NCBI GenBank assembly: GCA_963924555.1
Contig: OZ004591.1
Span: 4,774,001-4,838,000, forward strand
Direction: 5' to 3'
Origin: Crambe crambe
Lineage: Eukaryota > Porifera > Demospongiae > Poecilosclerida > Crambeidae
DNA length: 64,000 bases
Shown here: positions 33,378-44,039 of the stretch, one piece after another
Numbering within the stretch: position 1 is the first letter of the stretch
Layout of the letters: every line of letters starts with the position of its first letter
The notes under the pieces: generated by a model
The model's database searches: none
What the model was told of the DNA's origin: nothing
What the model saw: only the letters and a program-made list of their open reading frames with translations
Position numbers and translations under genes: made by a program

Positions 33378-35189
33378 ATGGACGGTCAAGTCAATGAACA
33401 GTCACCACTCTCACAAGTTGCAGCTACCTCTGTTTGTAAGTCAGCTCATACCTACAACTGCTTTAAAATTGGCTGCATTAAGTCAAAATCTGCTATAGTT
33501 GTACTTTTTTGGACTTTTTCGGCATTGGCTGGTTATAACTTACTTAATCCAATGAATTCAGGAATGCTATATATATCCCGAAATGTGAAAAATGAAATTA
33601 TTATTGTCATTTTTGTATGTATAATTATTTCTCTTGGGGTTATGTGCATCTCACCCTTGGCTGGTTTGCTTGCCGATATCAAATTTGGTCGCTACAAGAC
33701 TCTAAGATGTAGTTCGTATGTCACACTTGCAGTCATAAGTTTTCTTTCAATATCTTTCATTGTGTGTGCGATGGTTATTAGCATTGTAACACCTCATCAT
33801 ATCCCAAGATTCCCTTTTGTGTTTATTGCATTAATTCTTCTTGCAACTATTGGTGTGCTTATGACAAGTTCCATTGTATTGACTACTAATGCTATCAACT
33901 TTGGCATGGACCAGCTCCACGACTCATCAACTCAAGATTCTATCCTCTTTGTGCACTGGTATGTGTGGCTTGATTATCTGAGTATGCTGGTAACAGGAGT
34001 CCCCTGGAATCTTTTGTTTTATGATACATGGTATCTAGACTATGTGGATGTATTCAGAATTGTCAGTCTTTCTCTGTTTATATCAATTTTTGGAATTGTT
34101 TCATTCCTCCTTATTGTCTCTCTGTGTGTGGTTCGTCACAAACGAAGGTGGTTCTTTATAGAATCTAGTGGTAGAGTCAATCCTTACAAACTAGTGTACA
34201 GAGTGGTTAAGTTTGCCTGGCATCACAAGATCCCTGTTCGTCGCAGTGCCTTCACCTACTGTGAGGATGAGTGGCCTTCAAGACTGGATCTCGGCAAACA
34301 GAAATATGGTGGACCATTCACTCTAGAGCAGGTTGAAGATGTCAAAGCTTTCCTTGGGATCTTGAAAGTATTGATTTCCATTGTGCCATTATTCATGCTG
34401 CAAGTTGTTTCAGAATCAATGCTTCCTCAATTTGCATTACACCACAATGTTTTTTTCAAACCTCCTAGTAATACTTCTTTCCATGCTCTTGGCCATATGA
34501 TACGTATTGAAGGAATTGTTCACTACCTATTCCTCAGCAGTGGTTCGTTGTCTCCCCTGCTAGTTGTAGTCTCTCTCCCTCTTTACATCTTTTTGCTCCA
34601 TCCATTCATTACATATCACATTCCAGGGTTGCTGAAGACTATCCTGAAAAGGATAGGAGTGGGGCTGCTTCTGATCATACTATCTCTTCTTTGTGCCCTT
34701 GCTATGGATGTGGTCGTACATGAAAGAAACAGCAATCAGTTATGCATGTTTTCTCCTAATCGCACAACACATATTGTCAATGAGTCTATCTCATACAGAC
34801 CACGTTTATATCAAAATGTGTACTTCTTCATTTCTCAGCATGTACTTTCTGCACTGTACAACATGCTTATTGACATTGCAGTGTTTGAGTTCATCGCTTC
34901 CCAAAGTCCTTACTCCATGAAGGGGCTGTTGATTGGAGTACTTTTTTCCCTAAAAATGCTTTCACTGGTTCTTGGTATCAGTATAGTGGCACCATTTATA
35001 TTTTTCTGGAACACTAGCTACCCCTTGAGCTGTGGGTCTGGCTTGTATATCACTAATATTTCTATAGGAATGATAACTTTTATTGTGTATGTTTTGGTGG
35101 CCAAGAACTACAAGCATCGAATAAGAGATGAGCCATCTTTTATACGTCAATATGCTGAAGAGTATTATTCAAACATCCAAGATGAATGA
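33378..35189 (+). CDS. POT/PTR2-like major facilitator transporter, intact copy 4
   Basis: This 603-residue single-exon copy starts MDGQVNEQSPLSQVAATS and ends YYSNIQDE like copy 1. Family marks are GLLADIKFGRYKT (preceded by CISPLA rather than the usual FISPMA), INFGMDQL, SRLDLGKQKYGG and EFIASQSPYSMKG. The segment after helix 1 reads NPMNSGMLYISRNVKNE, of the same subtype as copy 1 (NPMNSG). Helix 11 is distinctive (SLKMLSLVLGISIVAPF), and FFWNTSYPL replaces TSWKTSYPL. Sequons are present in the loop before helix 10 (NRT, NES). Intactness over 1.8 kb amid broken paralogues argues for selection on function. Confidence 0.9.
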   Translation: MDGQVNEQSPLSQVAATSVCKSAHTYNCFKIGCIKSKSAIVVLFWTFSALAGYNLLNPMNSGMLYISRNVKNEIIIVIFVCIIISLGVMCISPLAGLLADIKFGRYKTLRCSSYVTLAVISFLSISFIVCAMVISIVTPHHIPRFPFVFIALILLATIGVLMTSSIVLTTNAINFGMDQLHDSSTQDSILFVHWYVWLDYLSMLVTGVPWNLLFYDTWYLDYVDVFRIVSLSLFISIFGIVSFLLIVSLCVVRHKRRWFFIESSGRVNPYKLVYRVVKFAWHHKIPVRRSAFTYCEDEWPSRLDLGKQKYGGPFTLEQVEDVKAFLGILKVLISIVPLFMLQVVSESMLPQFALHHNVFFKPPSNTSFHALGHMIRIEGIVHYLFLSSGSLSPLLVVVSLPLYIFLLHPFITYHIPGLLKTILKRIGVGLLLIILSLLCALAMDVVVHERNSNQLCMFSPNRTTHIVNESISYRPRLYQNVYFFISQHVLSALYNMLIDIAVFEFIASQSPYSMKGLLIGVLFSLKMLSLVLGISIVAPFIFFWNTSYPLSCGSGLYITNISIGMITFIVYVLVAKNYKHRIRDEPSFIRQYAEEYYSNIQDE

Positions 35190-36082
35190 CAATATTGCAA
35201 TCACTTGTGATCAAAATTGACTCACTCTGTTGCCATGTTTTATAGCTTATGTTTTCATTTCAGGATTGTATACAGCACTTTGTTTACAAACTATGCAGGT
35301 TCATACATGCATACACATTATAGTTTTCACATAATATTGTAGCTATATGCTTTTATTAACATAGCATTAAATTTTCAAGAACAACTATGGTTTCATTCGG
35401 TTATACAAGAGTTGCTTTCATAATGCTTTGTTTTGGATTAATTATTATGGCATGATATTTGGCAATGACTACCAGTGGCACTGTGCTGCATTATCAAGTC
35501 ACCTGTATGTAGTACATAGTCACAGGAGGTAGGGTGGTATACCAGAATAGGTCACATAACAGCCCTTCCATAGGGGTCAGCTAAGGAGTTGTGTTCTTAC
35601 CACTAGGCATGTGGATTCACACTAACTATAGTGATTTGCTCTCCTGTAATCGAGAGCTCACGCTCGATATCCAGTGTTCCTGGCGTAGTCAAATTAGGGT
35701 CATGTGATAGGAATAGTAAAAATTCTATGGCTATTGATCCCTACTTCACTTTTTATTTTAGAAGAAATTTTTTGCGTTCAGGTCAACAAATTATGATGAA
35801 GAGTATCCAATAAGTTATGTAGTTATGCCTTATTGATAGCTATACATTCGTAGTCTTATGTATTGAAAGTGAAAAGAGATAATGGTTGTTAGTTGATAAA
35901 TAATAATTGATTCATAACTGATTTTGATTCATTACACTGTAAAACGGACCGTTATAATACACACACAAAACACTAAACACACTATAAATATGCAGTGTAC
36001 ACTTTCATTTTACATGTAGCTTCATACATTTTTAGCAGTCAGCACTGACTAGTTTAAAAGTCCTTGATGTCTAGAAATTGCA
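35190..36082. other. Intergenic stretch with decayed TA-MITE
   Basis: A shortened TTTTCAAGAACAACTATGG block lies at about 35370. The decayed MITE (CACTGTAAAACGG to CACTTTCATTTTACATG) lies at about 35936-36013, roughly 70 bp before the next transporter start. A small frame at 35631-35813 shows no recognisable features. Confidence 0.55.
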
Positions 36083-37741
36083 ATGGATGGTCGAGTCAAT
36101 GAACAGTCACCACTCTTACAAGTTGCAGCTACCTCTGTTCGTAAGTCAGCTCATACCTACAACTTCTTTAAAATTGGCTGTGTCAGATCAAAATCTGCTA
36201 TAGTGGTACTCTTTTTGACTTTTTCAGCATTAGTAGGTTATAACATAGTTAATCCTATAAAATTGCATAAGTCATTTCATGTAGTGTCGAACCATCGTGT
36301 TTTCATCATTTTGGCAGCTGTTATTATTTTACTTGGGATTATGTTCATCTCACCTATGGCTGGTTTGCTTGCTGATATCAAATTTGGTCGCTATAAGACT
36401 CTGCAATGTAGTACTTATATCACAGTTGCAGCCATAAGTTTTTTTTCAATATCTTTCGTTATGTATACCATTGTTATTAGTGTCGTTACATTTCGTCATG
36501 TTGATAGCGTCCCTTTTGTGTTTATCTCATTATATCTCTTTGGAACTATTGGTGTGCTTATAACAAGTTCCATTATATTGACTACTAGTGCTATCAACTT
36601 TGGCATGGACCAGCTCCATGACTCATCAACTCAAGATTCTATTCTCTTTGTGCACTGGTATGTGTGGCTTAACTATCTAAGTATTCTTGTAATAGGAGTT
36701 CCATGGAGTCTTTTCTTTCATGATACTTGGTGTGCAGACTATGTTGATACATTCAGAATTATCAGTATCTCTCTGTGTATATTGATTTCTGGCGTCATTT
36801 TATTCCTCCTTATTGTCTCTCTGTGTGTGGTTCGTCACAAACAAAGATGGTTCTTAATAGAATCTAGTGGTAGAGTGAATCCTTACAAACTGGTGTAGCT
36901 ACAGAGTTGTCAAGTTTGCCTGGCACCACAAGATTCCTGTTCGTCGCAGTGCCTTCACCTACTGTGAGGATGAGTGGCCTTCAAGACTGGATCTCGGCAA
37001 GCAAAAGTATAGTGGACCATTCACTGTAGAGCAGGTCGAAGATGTCAAAACTTTTCTAGGTATCTTGAAAGTATTAGTTTCCGTCGTGCCAATATTTATG
37101 TTGCAATCTGTATCTGAATCAACACTTCCTCAGTTTGCAATTCATCATAATTTATTTTTCAAGCCTCCTGGAAATACTTCTTCCCGCATATGATACATAT
37201 TGAAGGAATTGTTCACTACTTCTTTCTCAGCAGTGGTTTGTTGTCTCCCTTGCTAGTTGTGGTCTCTCTCCCTCTTTACCTCTTTTTGCTTCGTCCATTT
37301 ATTACAATATGTTATACCGAACATATTGTCAATGAGTCTACCTCATACAGGCCACGTTTGTATCAAAATGTGTACTTCTTCATTTCTCAGCAGGTTCTTT
37401 CTGCACTGTACAACATGCTTATTGACATTGCAATGTTTGAGTTCATTGCTTCCCAAAGTCCCCACTCCATGAAAAGGCTGTTGATTGGTGTACTCTTTTC
37501 CTTAAGAATACTAGTACAGATTCTTGGTATCATTATAGTGATACCATTTTCAACCTCCTGGAAGACTAGCTACCCCTTGAGCTGTGGGTCTGGCTTTTAT
37601 ATCACTAATATTTCTATAGGAGTAATAACTTTTATCGTGTATGTTTTGGTGGCTAAGAACTACAAGCATCGAACAAGAGATGAACCATCTTTCATACGTC
37701 AATATGCTGAAGAGTATTACTCTAATATTCAAGACGAGTGA
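36083..37741 (+). pseudogene. Transporter copy with insertion, frameshift and central deletion
   Basis: The first 271 codons are intact and family-typical (GLLADIKFGRYKT, INFGMDQL). After NPYKLV an extra GCTA at about 36897 creates a stop and shifts frame. The cytoplasmic loop and helix 7 continue in the other frame. A short deletion near 37185 (SSRI, missing the AFGH codons) restores a third frame from 37190. At about 37308 the codons from TYHIPGLLKT to QLCMF are missing, about 180 bp covering helix 9. The end (EFIASQSPHSMKR to NIQDE) is complete. Confidence 0.9.
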
Positions 37742-38246
37742 AATACAGTCAAGTATCATCAGTCAATTTTTTTAATAATCGATCATAATAATTATTGTGT
37801 TCATGTCTAGCATCTCTCCCCTTACTGGTTATTCCCACATTCTTATAAAACAGAAGTTTCATTATCACTCATGCTAGTACCAGTCAGAAATTCCACTTGC
37901 TCGGATATGCACTAAAATGAATATCTTATTAGTGCATACCATGTGTATCATTTAGAGTTGAAGCTGCAGGAAAATAGCCAGGTTCTTCAATTTCTTGCAC
38001 TTGCATCAAATTATTAGCACACCTACTATGAAACTCATAACTCAAAGGCTGATGATAATAATGATGATCAATATATCACAAGCTATGTAGCATACTGGGC
38101 ATCCTTCTGTCTTCATGAAAGTGAAAAAGAAGGCTTTCAGGAAGGTAGGCTCAGCCGCATCACATCTACTGGGATCTAATGTATCTAGATTGTCTCATAA
38201 TAACTAAAATGCTTTATTTCCAAGGGAAATAAAAAAAGATTGTAAA
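37742..38246. other. Flank between transporter pseudogene and retrotransposon
   Basis: No gene is seen. The stretch ends with an A-rich run (AAATAAAAAAAGATTGTAAA) immediately before the 87-bp terminal repeat of the retrotransposon. Confidence 0.5.
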
Positions 38247-38333
38247 AAGCAGCAGAAAAATGATAGCCATCTATAGGACCTGTGTGTGGTAATGGTAAGC
38301 TGACTAGCCACTCCCACTTCATCACTCCATAAT
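38247..38333. repeat. 87-bp terminal direct repeat, left copy
   Basis: It begins AAGCAGCAGAAAAATGATAG and ends CACTCCATAAT. It matches the right copy at 43296-43382 with G/A and T/C as the only visible differences, so it is probably a terminal or split direct repeat of the retroelement. Confidence 0.85.
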
Positions 38334-38794
38334 ATTAACAAGCTGCCATGTGGCTAGCTCGGTATGCCATTGACATGGCACTTAGCTTCCACGCTAGGGT
38401 GGAATAAAGGGTTGGTAGTAGTGCAGGGGCCACTCCCCCCCACATGGCTCAAGTAATTGTGGAGACCTTCCCAGGTCTACCACAGCCCTATACATATAAC
38501 ATATAAGCCTATAAGCTGCCCAGCCTGATATATGTGCAGCCTGCATAAATACAGCATAATATGCACATAGCCTTAGCCCAACATACAGTCAACATAATAG
38601 CTTTGGGGAGTGCCTGTCAAGGACAGTCCCAAGTGCAGCAACTGCACTCTCCAATAGAGACCTACAAGCCCTTACCCCATCCACTGTTTCCTTTGAAAGA
38701 AAAAAAATGTATATATTATTTATAGTGCCCCAGTAGCGAGCGATTCATTATTCCTACATTGGTGGAGGGTGAGTGCTTACATACTGTCCCTGTC

Positions 38795-38945
38795 TGTTCT
38801 GGTCATAGCTTCCGGATTGGTGCTGCAACAGCGGCAGACTGAGGGATGGACACTTGCTGGATCTGAGGGACACCACTAACAAGGGCCTCCTTCGTATCAC
38901 ACCTGCGAGCAGCTCTGGCACAAGCTGGAGTCCACTCAAGTAGCT
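38795..38945 (+). pseudogene. Displaced C-terminal blocks of the tyrosine recombinase
   Basis: The plus strand reads SGHSFRIGAATAAD, the HxxR box of tyrosine recombinases. After two stops, in the same frame, it reads TPLTRASFVSHLRAALAQAG. In a normal recombinase the second block comes first and both follow the main domain, which here lies further downstream at 39010-39640. The order is therefore reversed while orientation is kept. No catalytic Tyr block was found. Confidence 0.6.
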
Positions 38946-39009
38946 ATTGAATCTCTAGGACCACCCACGCAGTCTATCAGTCGGGATGGCGTCAATACAC
39001 CAGGTTCTG

Positions 39010-39640
39010 CAGCCAGACCGCACTAACCCCACTCCCACTCTCAGAACAAAACCTCTGCCGCCTTGCTGCCATATTGTCCCAGACAGTAACCTGGAAGACA
39101 ATCAGAATCTACCTCAGTGCTCTTCGCTATTTTCAAATCCGTGCTGGCCTACCAGATCCCTCCTTGTCCTCCTTCCCTCAACTTAATTACGTACTCAAAG
39201 GAATACACAGATCCAAACCTGACCACCAACAAAAACATCGACTCCCAATCACCATCCATTTGCTCATATCACTTCATGAAGTGTGGTCAAAACCCCCAGT
39301 GCTTTACAACAGTGTCATGTTGTGGGCAGCATACTGCCTTGGTTTCTTTGGGTTCCTCCGGGCTGGCGAATTCACCTGCACAGGAACAGATGCTGCAAAC
39401 TTCCCATTATCACCTAGTGATATCATGGTAGACTCTCGAGACAACCCACAACAGATAATAGTCCACTTAAGTTACAGTAAGACAGATACTTTTGGTGTAG
39501 GGTGCTATATATACCTAGGACGTACTAACACGGTCCCTTGTCCAGTGACAGCAATCCTAAGGTACCTCAGTTTACGTTCTCCATCTCAGGGACCTCTCTT
39601 TATCTTCCAGGATGGCACAATAGAAGAGAACAAGGTAAGG
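39010..39640 (+). pseudogene. Tyrosine recombinase, N-terminal and first catalytic half
   Basis: The frame holds a SAM-like core-binding segment (TWKTIRIYLSALRYFQI), then LPITIHLLISLHEVW, then GFFGFLRAGEF, which contains the first catalytic Arg. YSKTD follows (the Lys loop), then LGRTNTVPCPVTAILRYL and PLFIFQDG. The protein then leaves the family at about 39620, where the RNase H coding on the opposite strand begins. The HxxR and Tyr boxes are not downstream; partial ones lie upstream at 38795. It cannot encode an active recombinase. Confidence 0.75.
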
Positions 39641-41163
39641 TTGTTACGAGAGATGGCATCAGCAGCTAAATTGTGTGAGCCAGGGAGGTGCTCAGATCTG
39701 AACTCAAAGTGGTACACAGCTGCATAGAAAACTAGGCAGCGGAGAAAATACACGAGGAGAGGGTCACGAGAAGTGTGGCTTCAAAGGATCTCCACAACGG
39801 CCATGTTATCTGATTGGAAACAGACACATTGTCTGTGCCAGCGAGGACCCCAGAGTGATGCAGCAAGCACAACTGGAACTAGCTCTTTTGCTGCAATATT
39901 TACTGCATTCCAGCTCTCAGGCCACCTGAGCCGAAACCACCCATGGTTCAGAGAGAAGGCACCACACCCAAAGGAGCCCGACACGTCAGATGTAACATAA
40001 ATGGAAGGGGTTATTTGCGGGAAAAAAGATAAGCCATTCCAATCTTGAAGAAAGACTTTCCACCAAAGGAGGTCAGCTCGGGCCCCAGATGTGAGGTGAA
40101 TGAAGTGGTGACTTTTGCGTGCATGAGAGAGCAGGGTGAATAACTGATAAAGGAAGGTTCTTCCATGCCTCGTTACTGTGGCTGCATGGGACAGGTGGCC
40201 TAGAAGTGATTCTAGCTCATGTTTCTGGCAGCACTTCCTTTTGAGCCAGGACTCAAGTTGATTTTGAAGCCTGGTGAGTTTATCTGGTGGTAGGTGGGGT
40301 TCAAAGGTGTGGGTATCGATTACAATGCCAAGGAAAGTAAGAGAGGTAGCTGGTCCCTCTGTTTTATGTGTAGAAATGGGGACACCAAGCATATGAAAGA
40401 CTCTGCAAGTGGTCTCCAGGGCTCTGGCTGCCTGATCTGAAAGGGGAGCACCCAGAAACAAAAAATCGTCAAGATGATGGAACTGATGGGTTATTCCATG
40501 TCGGTGAAGCACCCATGCGAGGAAGTCCGCAAAAGCCATGAAAATTTTTGGAGCAGAGCACAAGCCAAAAGGGAGTGCCCGGTCAACATAGGTGTGACCT
40601 TGCCAGGTCACGCCGAAGAGGTGGTAGTCATCGGGGTGCACTGGAATCAGGCGATATGCCTCCTTGAGATCAATCTTTACTAGCATGGTCCCTCTACCAA
40701 GGGTTTTGACCATAGTCACTGCATCATCTATAGATGCATACTTCAGTGAGCAAAGGTCACTGGGGATGCCGTCATTGACACTATTGTCTGCAGGTGAGGA
40801 CAGGTCTACTATCAGGCAGAACTTACCTGGCTGGTGGGGTTTGGGAACAAGCTCCATGGGGCTCACGTGAACTACGGGGAGTAAGTTGGGTGTAACCGGG
40901 CCTAGCAGACGACCTGCCAGCACTTCAGCTTTTATTCTCTCACTAACAACACTTGGCTTGGAGTGACAGGAAGGATGATTCTTCCTATGAGGTTTGAGTC
41001 GTGCCTGCCCATGGTGGAAACCTATCCTGAACCCATGTCGGAGTCCTTCGGTCACATATGCAGCATATATCTGGTCTGGGTGTGCATCCAGATAGGGGTC
41101 CAACAGGTCAATACACACTGGGGTGTGGTAACGAGGCCACTGTGTTATATTCTGATGCATCAC
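39615..41163 (-). pseudogene. DIRS-type reverse transcriptase and RNase H
   Basis: A 460-codon open frame (41163 to 39781) holds the RT: LVKIDLKEAYRLIPV (Asp165), ALPFGLCSAPKIF, and HHLDDFLFLG (Asp232, Asp233; HLDD where most RTs have YxDD), then LTFLGIVIDT. RNase H follows with TSDVSGSFGCGA (Asp393), AAKELVPVV (Glu427) and SDNMAVVEIL (Asp452). A TGA at about 39778 interrupts it, yet the same frame continues as TSRDPLLVYFLRCLVFYA and HLPGSHNLAADAISRNN, the expected RNase H end, to about 39615. Only this stop separates it from a complete domain. Its 3' end meets the recombinase tail-to-tail. Confidence 0.85.
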
Positions 41164-41424
41164 TGCTGACGCTAGTGCTTGAAGAGTACTGGTGTAATGG
41201 TATTGTCCCCGGAGGATGTTGGCACAAGCTAGTGAGAGGAGAATCTGGAGTATACAAAGTAAGAAGGGGGGAGGGAGGGGGAGGGGGGAGAGAGAGAGTC
41301 AAGAGTTTAGAATAACATATACCCTTACAATTGTATGATAACAAACTTAATGATTAAGAAGCAATAGAAATAGGCAATCAGCAGTTGGCCAGCTAGCTTA
41401 TAAGTAAAGCATGTTACTAAGTTG

Positions 41425-42333
41425 TCAGTTCTGGCAGCTTTTAGATGAGCTAGAGCGATCCACCGTCGAGGTAGACGGGGCTTGAGGGCAGTCCAGGGAC
41501 TTGTGCAAGGGGAGGAAGCAGGTAGAGCACACATGTCGGAAATTGCACCTGCTGCCATATGGGCAAGCACCCTTATTCCACGCGAAGCATACAGGAGTGG
41601 GGGTGGTGCGCAACCTACGTTGAGCAGGCACAGGAGGACGTTGAGGGGTTGGTGGTACCTCTAAAAATCCTAGTGCACACTGGGGACGTGAATGATCTAC
41701 TGCCCGACAGAGTGTGCAGAAGGTGGTGGACCCTGTCTGCCGGTGGAGGCTAGCAGGCTGGGGTTGACAATGTTCCACCGCATAGCAGGGTCCACAGATA
41801 TCTGTTGCCGAAAGGCCTTGTCATAGTCCATCCAACTAAGGCCAGGCTGACTTTGTGCCTGCCTAATGATGAGCCTTGCATAAGCGAATTGATCTCTGGT
41901 CACTGGATCAGCTGTCAACGTGGCTATATATCCAAGAAAACAATAACACCAGGTGGGTAGCGATGATATTTCTTGCATGCGTGGACGGGTGGCTCCAACA
42001 ATATGCATGGAGGTAGGCCCCTGCAGCTCCTCCAACTGAGCCCTAAGCGATATGTTATCTTGGAGAAGTTCTTTCATTTCAATAAACTTCCCTGAGCGGA
42101 TCTTGTCCACGAGTTTCTTTGGAATAACTTCCGAAGATGGGGACAATAAAAGTCCAGTTTATGCTGGGTCAACAGTGAATGCTGTAGACAGGGAATGGGA
42201 CCGTCTGGATGACTGGAGCTGGCAATGATGAAGTGGTTGGTGGTGACTCGGAAATAGAGAGACTGGGCCACCGGAGTGAGGGCAACGGAGGTTAGAGCCG
42301 CAGATGTCGGTACTGTGTCCAGGCTTAGAGTTG
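41425..42333 (-). pseudogene. Gag-like protein, main exon, frameshifted
   Basis: A likely splice acceptor (CTCATGCCAG) precedes 42333. The frame runs PATLSLDTVPTSAA to LQHSLLTQ, then shifts at about 42150 to SPSSEVIPKKLVDKIRSG and TADPVTRDQFAYARLI, and shifts again at about 41740. The last part holds a zinc block CTLCRAVDHSRPQC, then CFAWNKGACPYGSRCNFRH (CCCH type) and CSTCFLPLHKSLDC. Such fingers are usual at the end of DIRS gag-like proteins. It lies directly upstream of the RT frame in element orientation. Confidence 0.7.
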
Positions 42334-42496
42334 CTGGCATGAGGACATAGCAAGAAAAAAAACCCAAAATATGTGAGATAGAAGAAAAGAAGATAATAAT
42401 AATAGAGAGAACAGAAGTGTGATTGACAAAAAAACAACAACAAAAAAAACAACAACAAACCAACAAACAAGAATAACAAAGAGAAGCAAGTATTGT

Positions 42497-42655
42497 TGTC
42501 CAGATCAATGTGAATAAATAATGTAGCACACATAATCATTATTACGCACATGCCTGTATTATGCATGCCTGTATTATCATTGTCCAGATCAATGTGAATA
42601 AATAATGTAGCACACATAATCATTATTACACACATGCCTGTATTATGCAATGGGA
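42497..42655. repeat. Tandem duplication, 84-bp period
   Basis: TGTCCAGATCAATGTGAATA AATAATGTAG and the following CACACATAATCATTATTAC and GCCTGTATTATGCA text occurs twice, starting at 42497 and 42581. It lies in the presumed intron or leader between the two gag exons. Confidence 0.85.
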
Positions 42656-43059
42656 TAAAGCTACAGATAAAATACATGAGTTGTAAGAATCAATTAGTTC
42701 AGGCAGGACTAACAAACACCATATAGAACTCCTGCTTAATAGTTGTACTGATAACCAAGAGCACTGTTTGTTGTTTGTTGTTGTTGTTGTTCACGTGACT
42801 GCTAGGTGGATATCTGCAGATAGCTAGCTTAGTCAGGCTTGTGGTCAGGTTTAATTATGCTTAGTAGGCAGTGTGACTAGGTGCTTGCATGAACCTGTTG
42901 ATCTGCTATCCTAACCTTCTGGTGTGGTCACTAGACAGTGGCATGGGTCTAAATACCGCTTAACTGCTCATGACATTTCAAATATATATATACAGCAAAA
43001 TGACACTCATACCGCTAATTTAACACATTAGCAACTGTGATAATTAGGTATCCACGAAC

Positions 43060-43290
43060 CTTGAACTGAAGAGCTGTCACCTGTGGACGGCCCCTCTCTC
43101 TCTACGGCTGTAGTAGGAACGGCTTGGCCAGCAGGCTGGTCGTCAGAGGTGTTGGAAGATGACTGTTGGAACACCTCGCTCCTCACCAAGGCCAGCAGGT
43201 CAGCAAGAGAGTCCGGGAGAGGAGATCCTCCCTGTGACAGCATAGAAGCTGAAGATCGGCCTCTTCCCCCTCGGCCCCTGGGAACTGGAA
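43060..43290 (-). pseudogene. Gag-like first exon of the retrotransposon
   Basis: A pyrimidine-rich tract ending GCTGCTTTGCAG (splice acceptor) precedes 43290. The open frame reads VPVPRGRGGRGRSSAS, then LPDSLADLLALVRSEVFQ, then a Ser/Thr-rich tail, and reaches a CAAG/GTTCGT donor at 43060. The start codon used is unclear, because the frame is open through the 87-bp repeat. Assignment to gag rests on position and on the general low-complexity character of such N-termini. Confidence 0.5.
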
Positions 43291-43295
43291 CTGCA

Positions 43296-43382
43296 AAGCA
43301 GCAGAAAAATGATAGCCATCTATAGGACCTGTGTGTAGTAATGGTAAGCTGACTAGCCACTCCCACTTCACCACTCCATAAT
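43296..43382. repeat. 87-bp terminal direct repeat, right copy
   Basis: This is the partner of 38247-38333, in the same orientation. It overlaps the putative leader of the gag exon. Confidence 0.85.
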
Positions 43383-43760
43383 TACATTACTATGATGTAG
43401 CAATATCCCTCAAATTCTGGGTCCTGAGATTTCTCGAAAAAAAATCTGTGTGGGATGTGCTACCAGGCTGTGAATTGAGGTATCATTCCTGCTAATACAC
43501 TAGCCATATTTCATTCCACTAAACCTCTTTTGTACTTAAACAATAATATACATTATTTCACAAGTGGTTCCTTTTTTGTTTCATCGAATATCAGCTTCTC
43601 ATGGTGACTTCATTATGTGCTCATTACATTTAACCATGGGGGGGGGGGGGGGAGGGAGATAGGGAGCCCCTTGTATAATAATGTGTTCGACCAGATGTGC
43701 TTGGATCAAGAATGCATGATTTGCACTGATTGTGGCCATTTCAAAGTTATCTTCTAATGC

Positions 43761-43955
43761 CAGGGTTTAATTCAGAATTTTGCTCGAGGGGGGTCAAATG
43801 CCTAGTGAAACATTTTAGGAGGGGCAACTACAAACCAGTACATGTATGTGGAATTTTATGATTATCTCATTACGAAAGCAAGCTAATTCCTAGGGGGGCA
43901 AGCCATCATTCAGAGGGGGCAGAAGCCCACCCTTGCCCCCTTGAAATAAACCCTG
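43761..43955. mobile_element. 195-bp MITE with CAGGGTTTAATTC ends
   Basis: The left end CAGGGTTTAATTCAGAATTT is matched by TTGAAATAAACCCTG on the right. The interior is G-rich on the left (CGAGGGGGGTC) and C-rich on the right (CTTGCCCCC). No target duplication is visible (AATGC against TTACA). It resembles the element at 15389. A long G run precedes it at about 43638-43651. Confidence 0.7.
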
Positions 43956-44039
43956 TTACATCATTTCCAGTGAGACCCCTACAGTTTGTGTACTGCATGC
44001 AGACATCAATGAGCAAATTGTATCTACGTAAGTGCTATG

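Larger units (their letters stand above)
38247..43382 (-). mobile_element. DIRS-like tyrosine-recombinase retrotransposon, degenerate
   Basis: The unit is bounded by 87-bp direct repeats (38247-38333 and 43296-43382) that differ at only two positions. On the minus strand, from right to left, come a gag first exon, a gag body with CCCH and CCHC-like fingers, and a reverse transcriptase with RNase H. Blocks of a tyrosine recombinase lie at the left, on the plus strand. There is no protease and no DDE integrase. RT plus tyrosine recombinase is the hallmark of the DIRS order. Stops and frameshifts in gag and RNase H mean the copy is dead. Confidence 0.8.

Noticed and set aside
41058..41344. Short frames on both strands between gag and RT
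   Set aside because: They derive from a G/C-rich simple tract (about 41265-41295) and overlap the RT start; not coding.
38247..43382. Interpretation of the RT element as an endogenous retrovirus
   Set aside because: There is no protease, env or DDE integrase; the RT has HLDD and lies beside tyrosine recombinase text, which fits DIRS-type retrotransposons.
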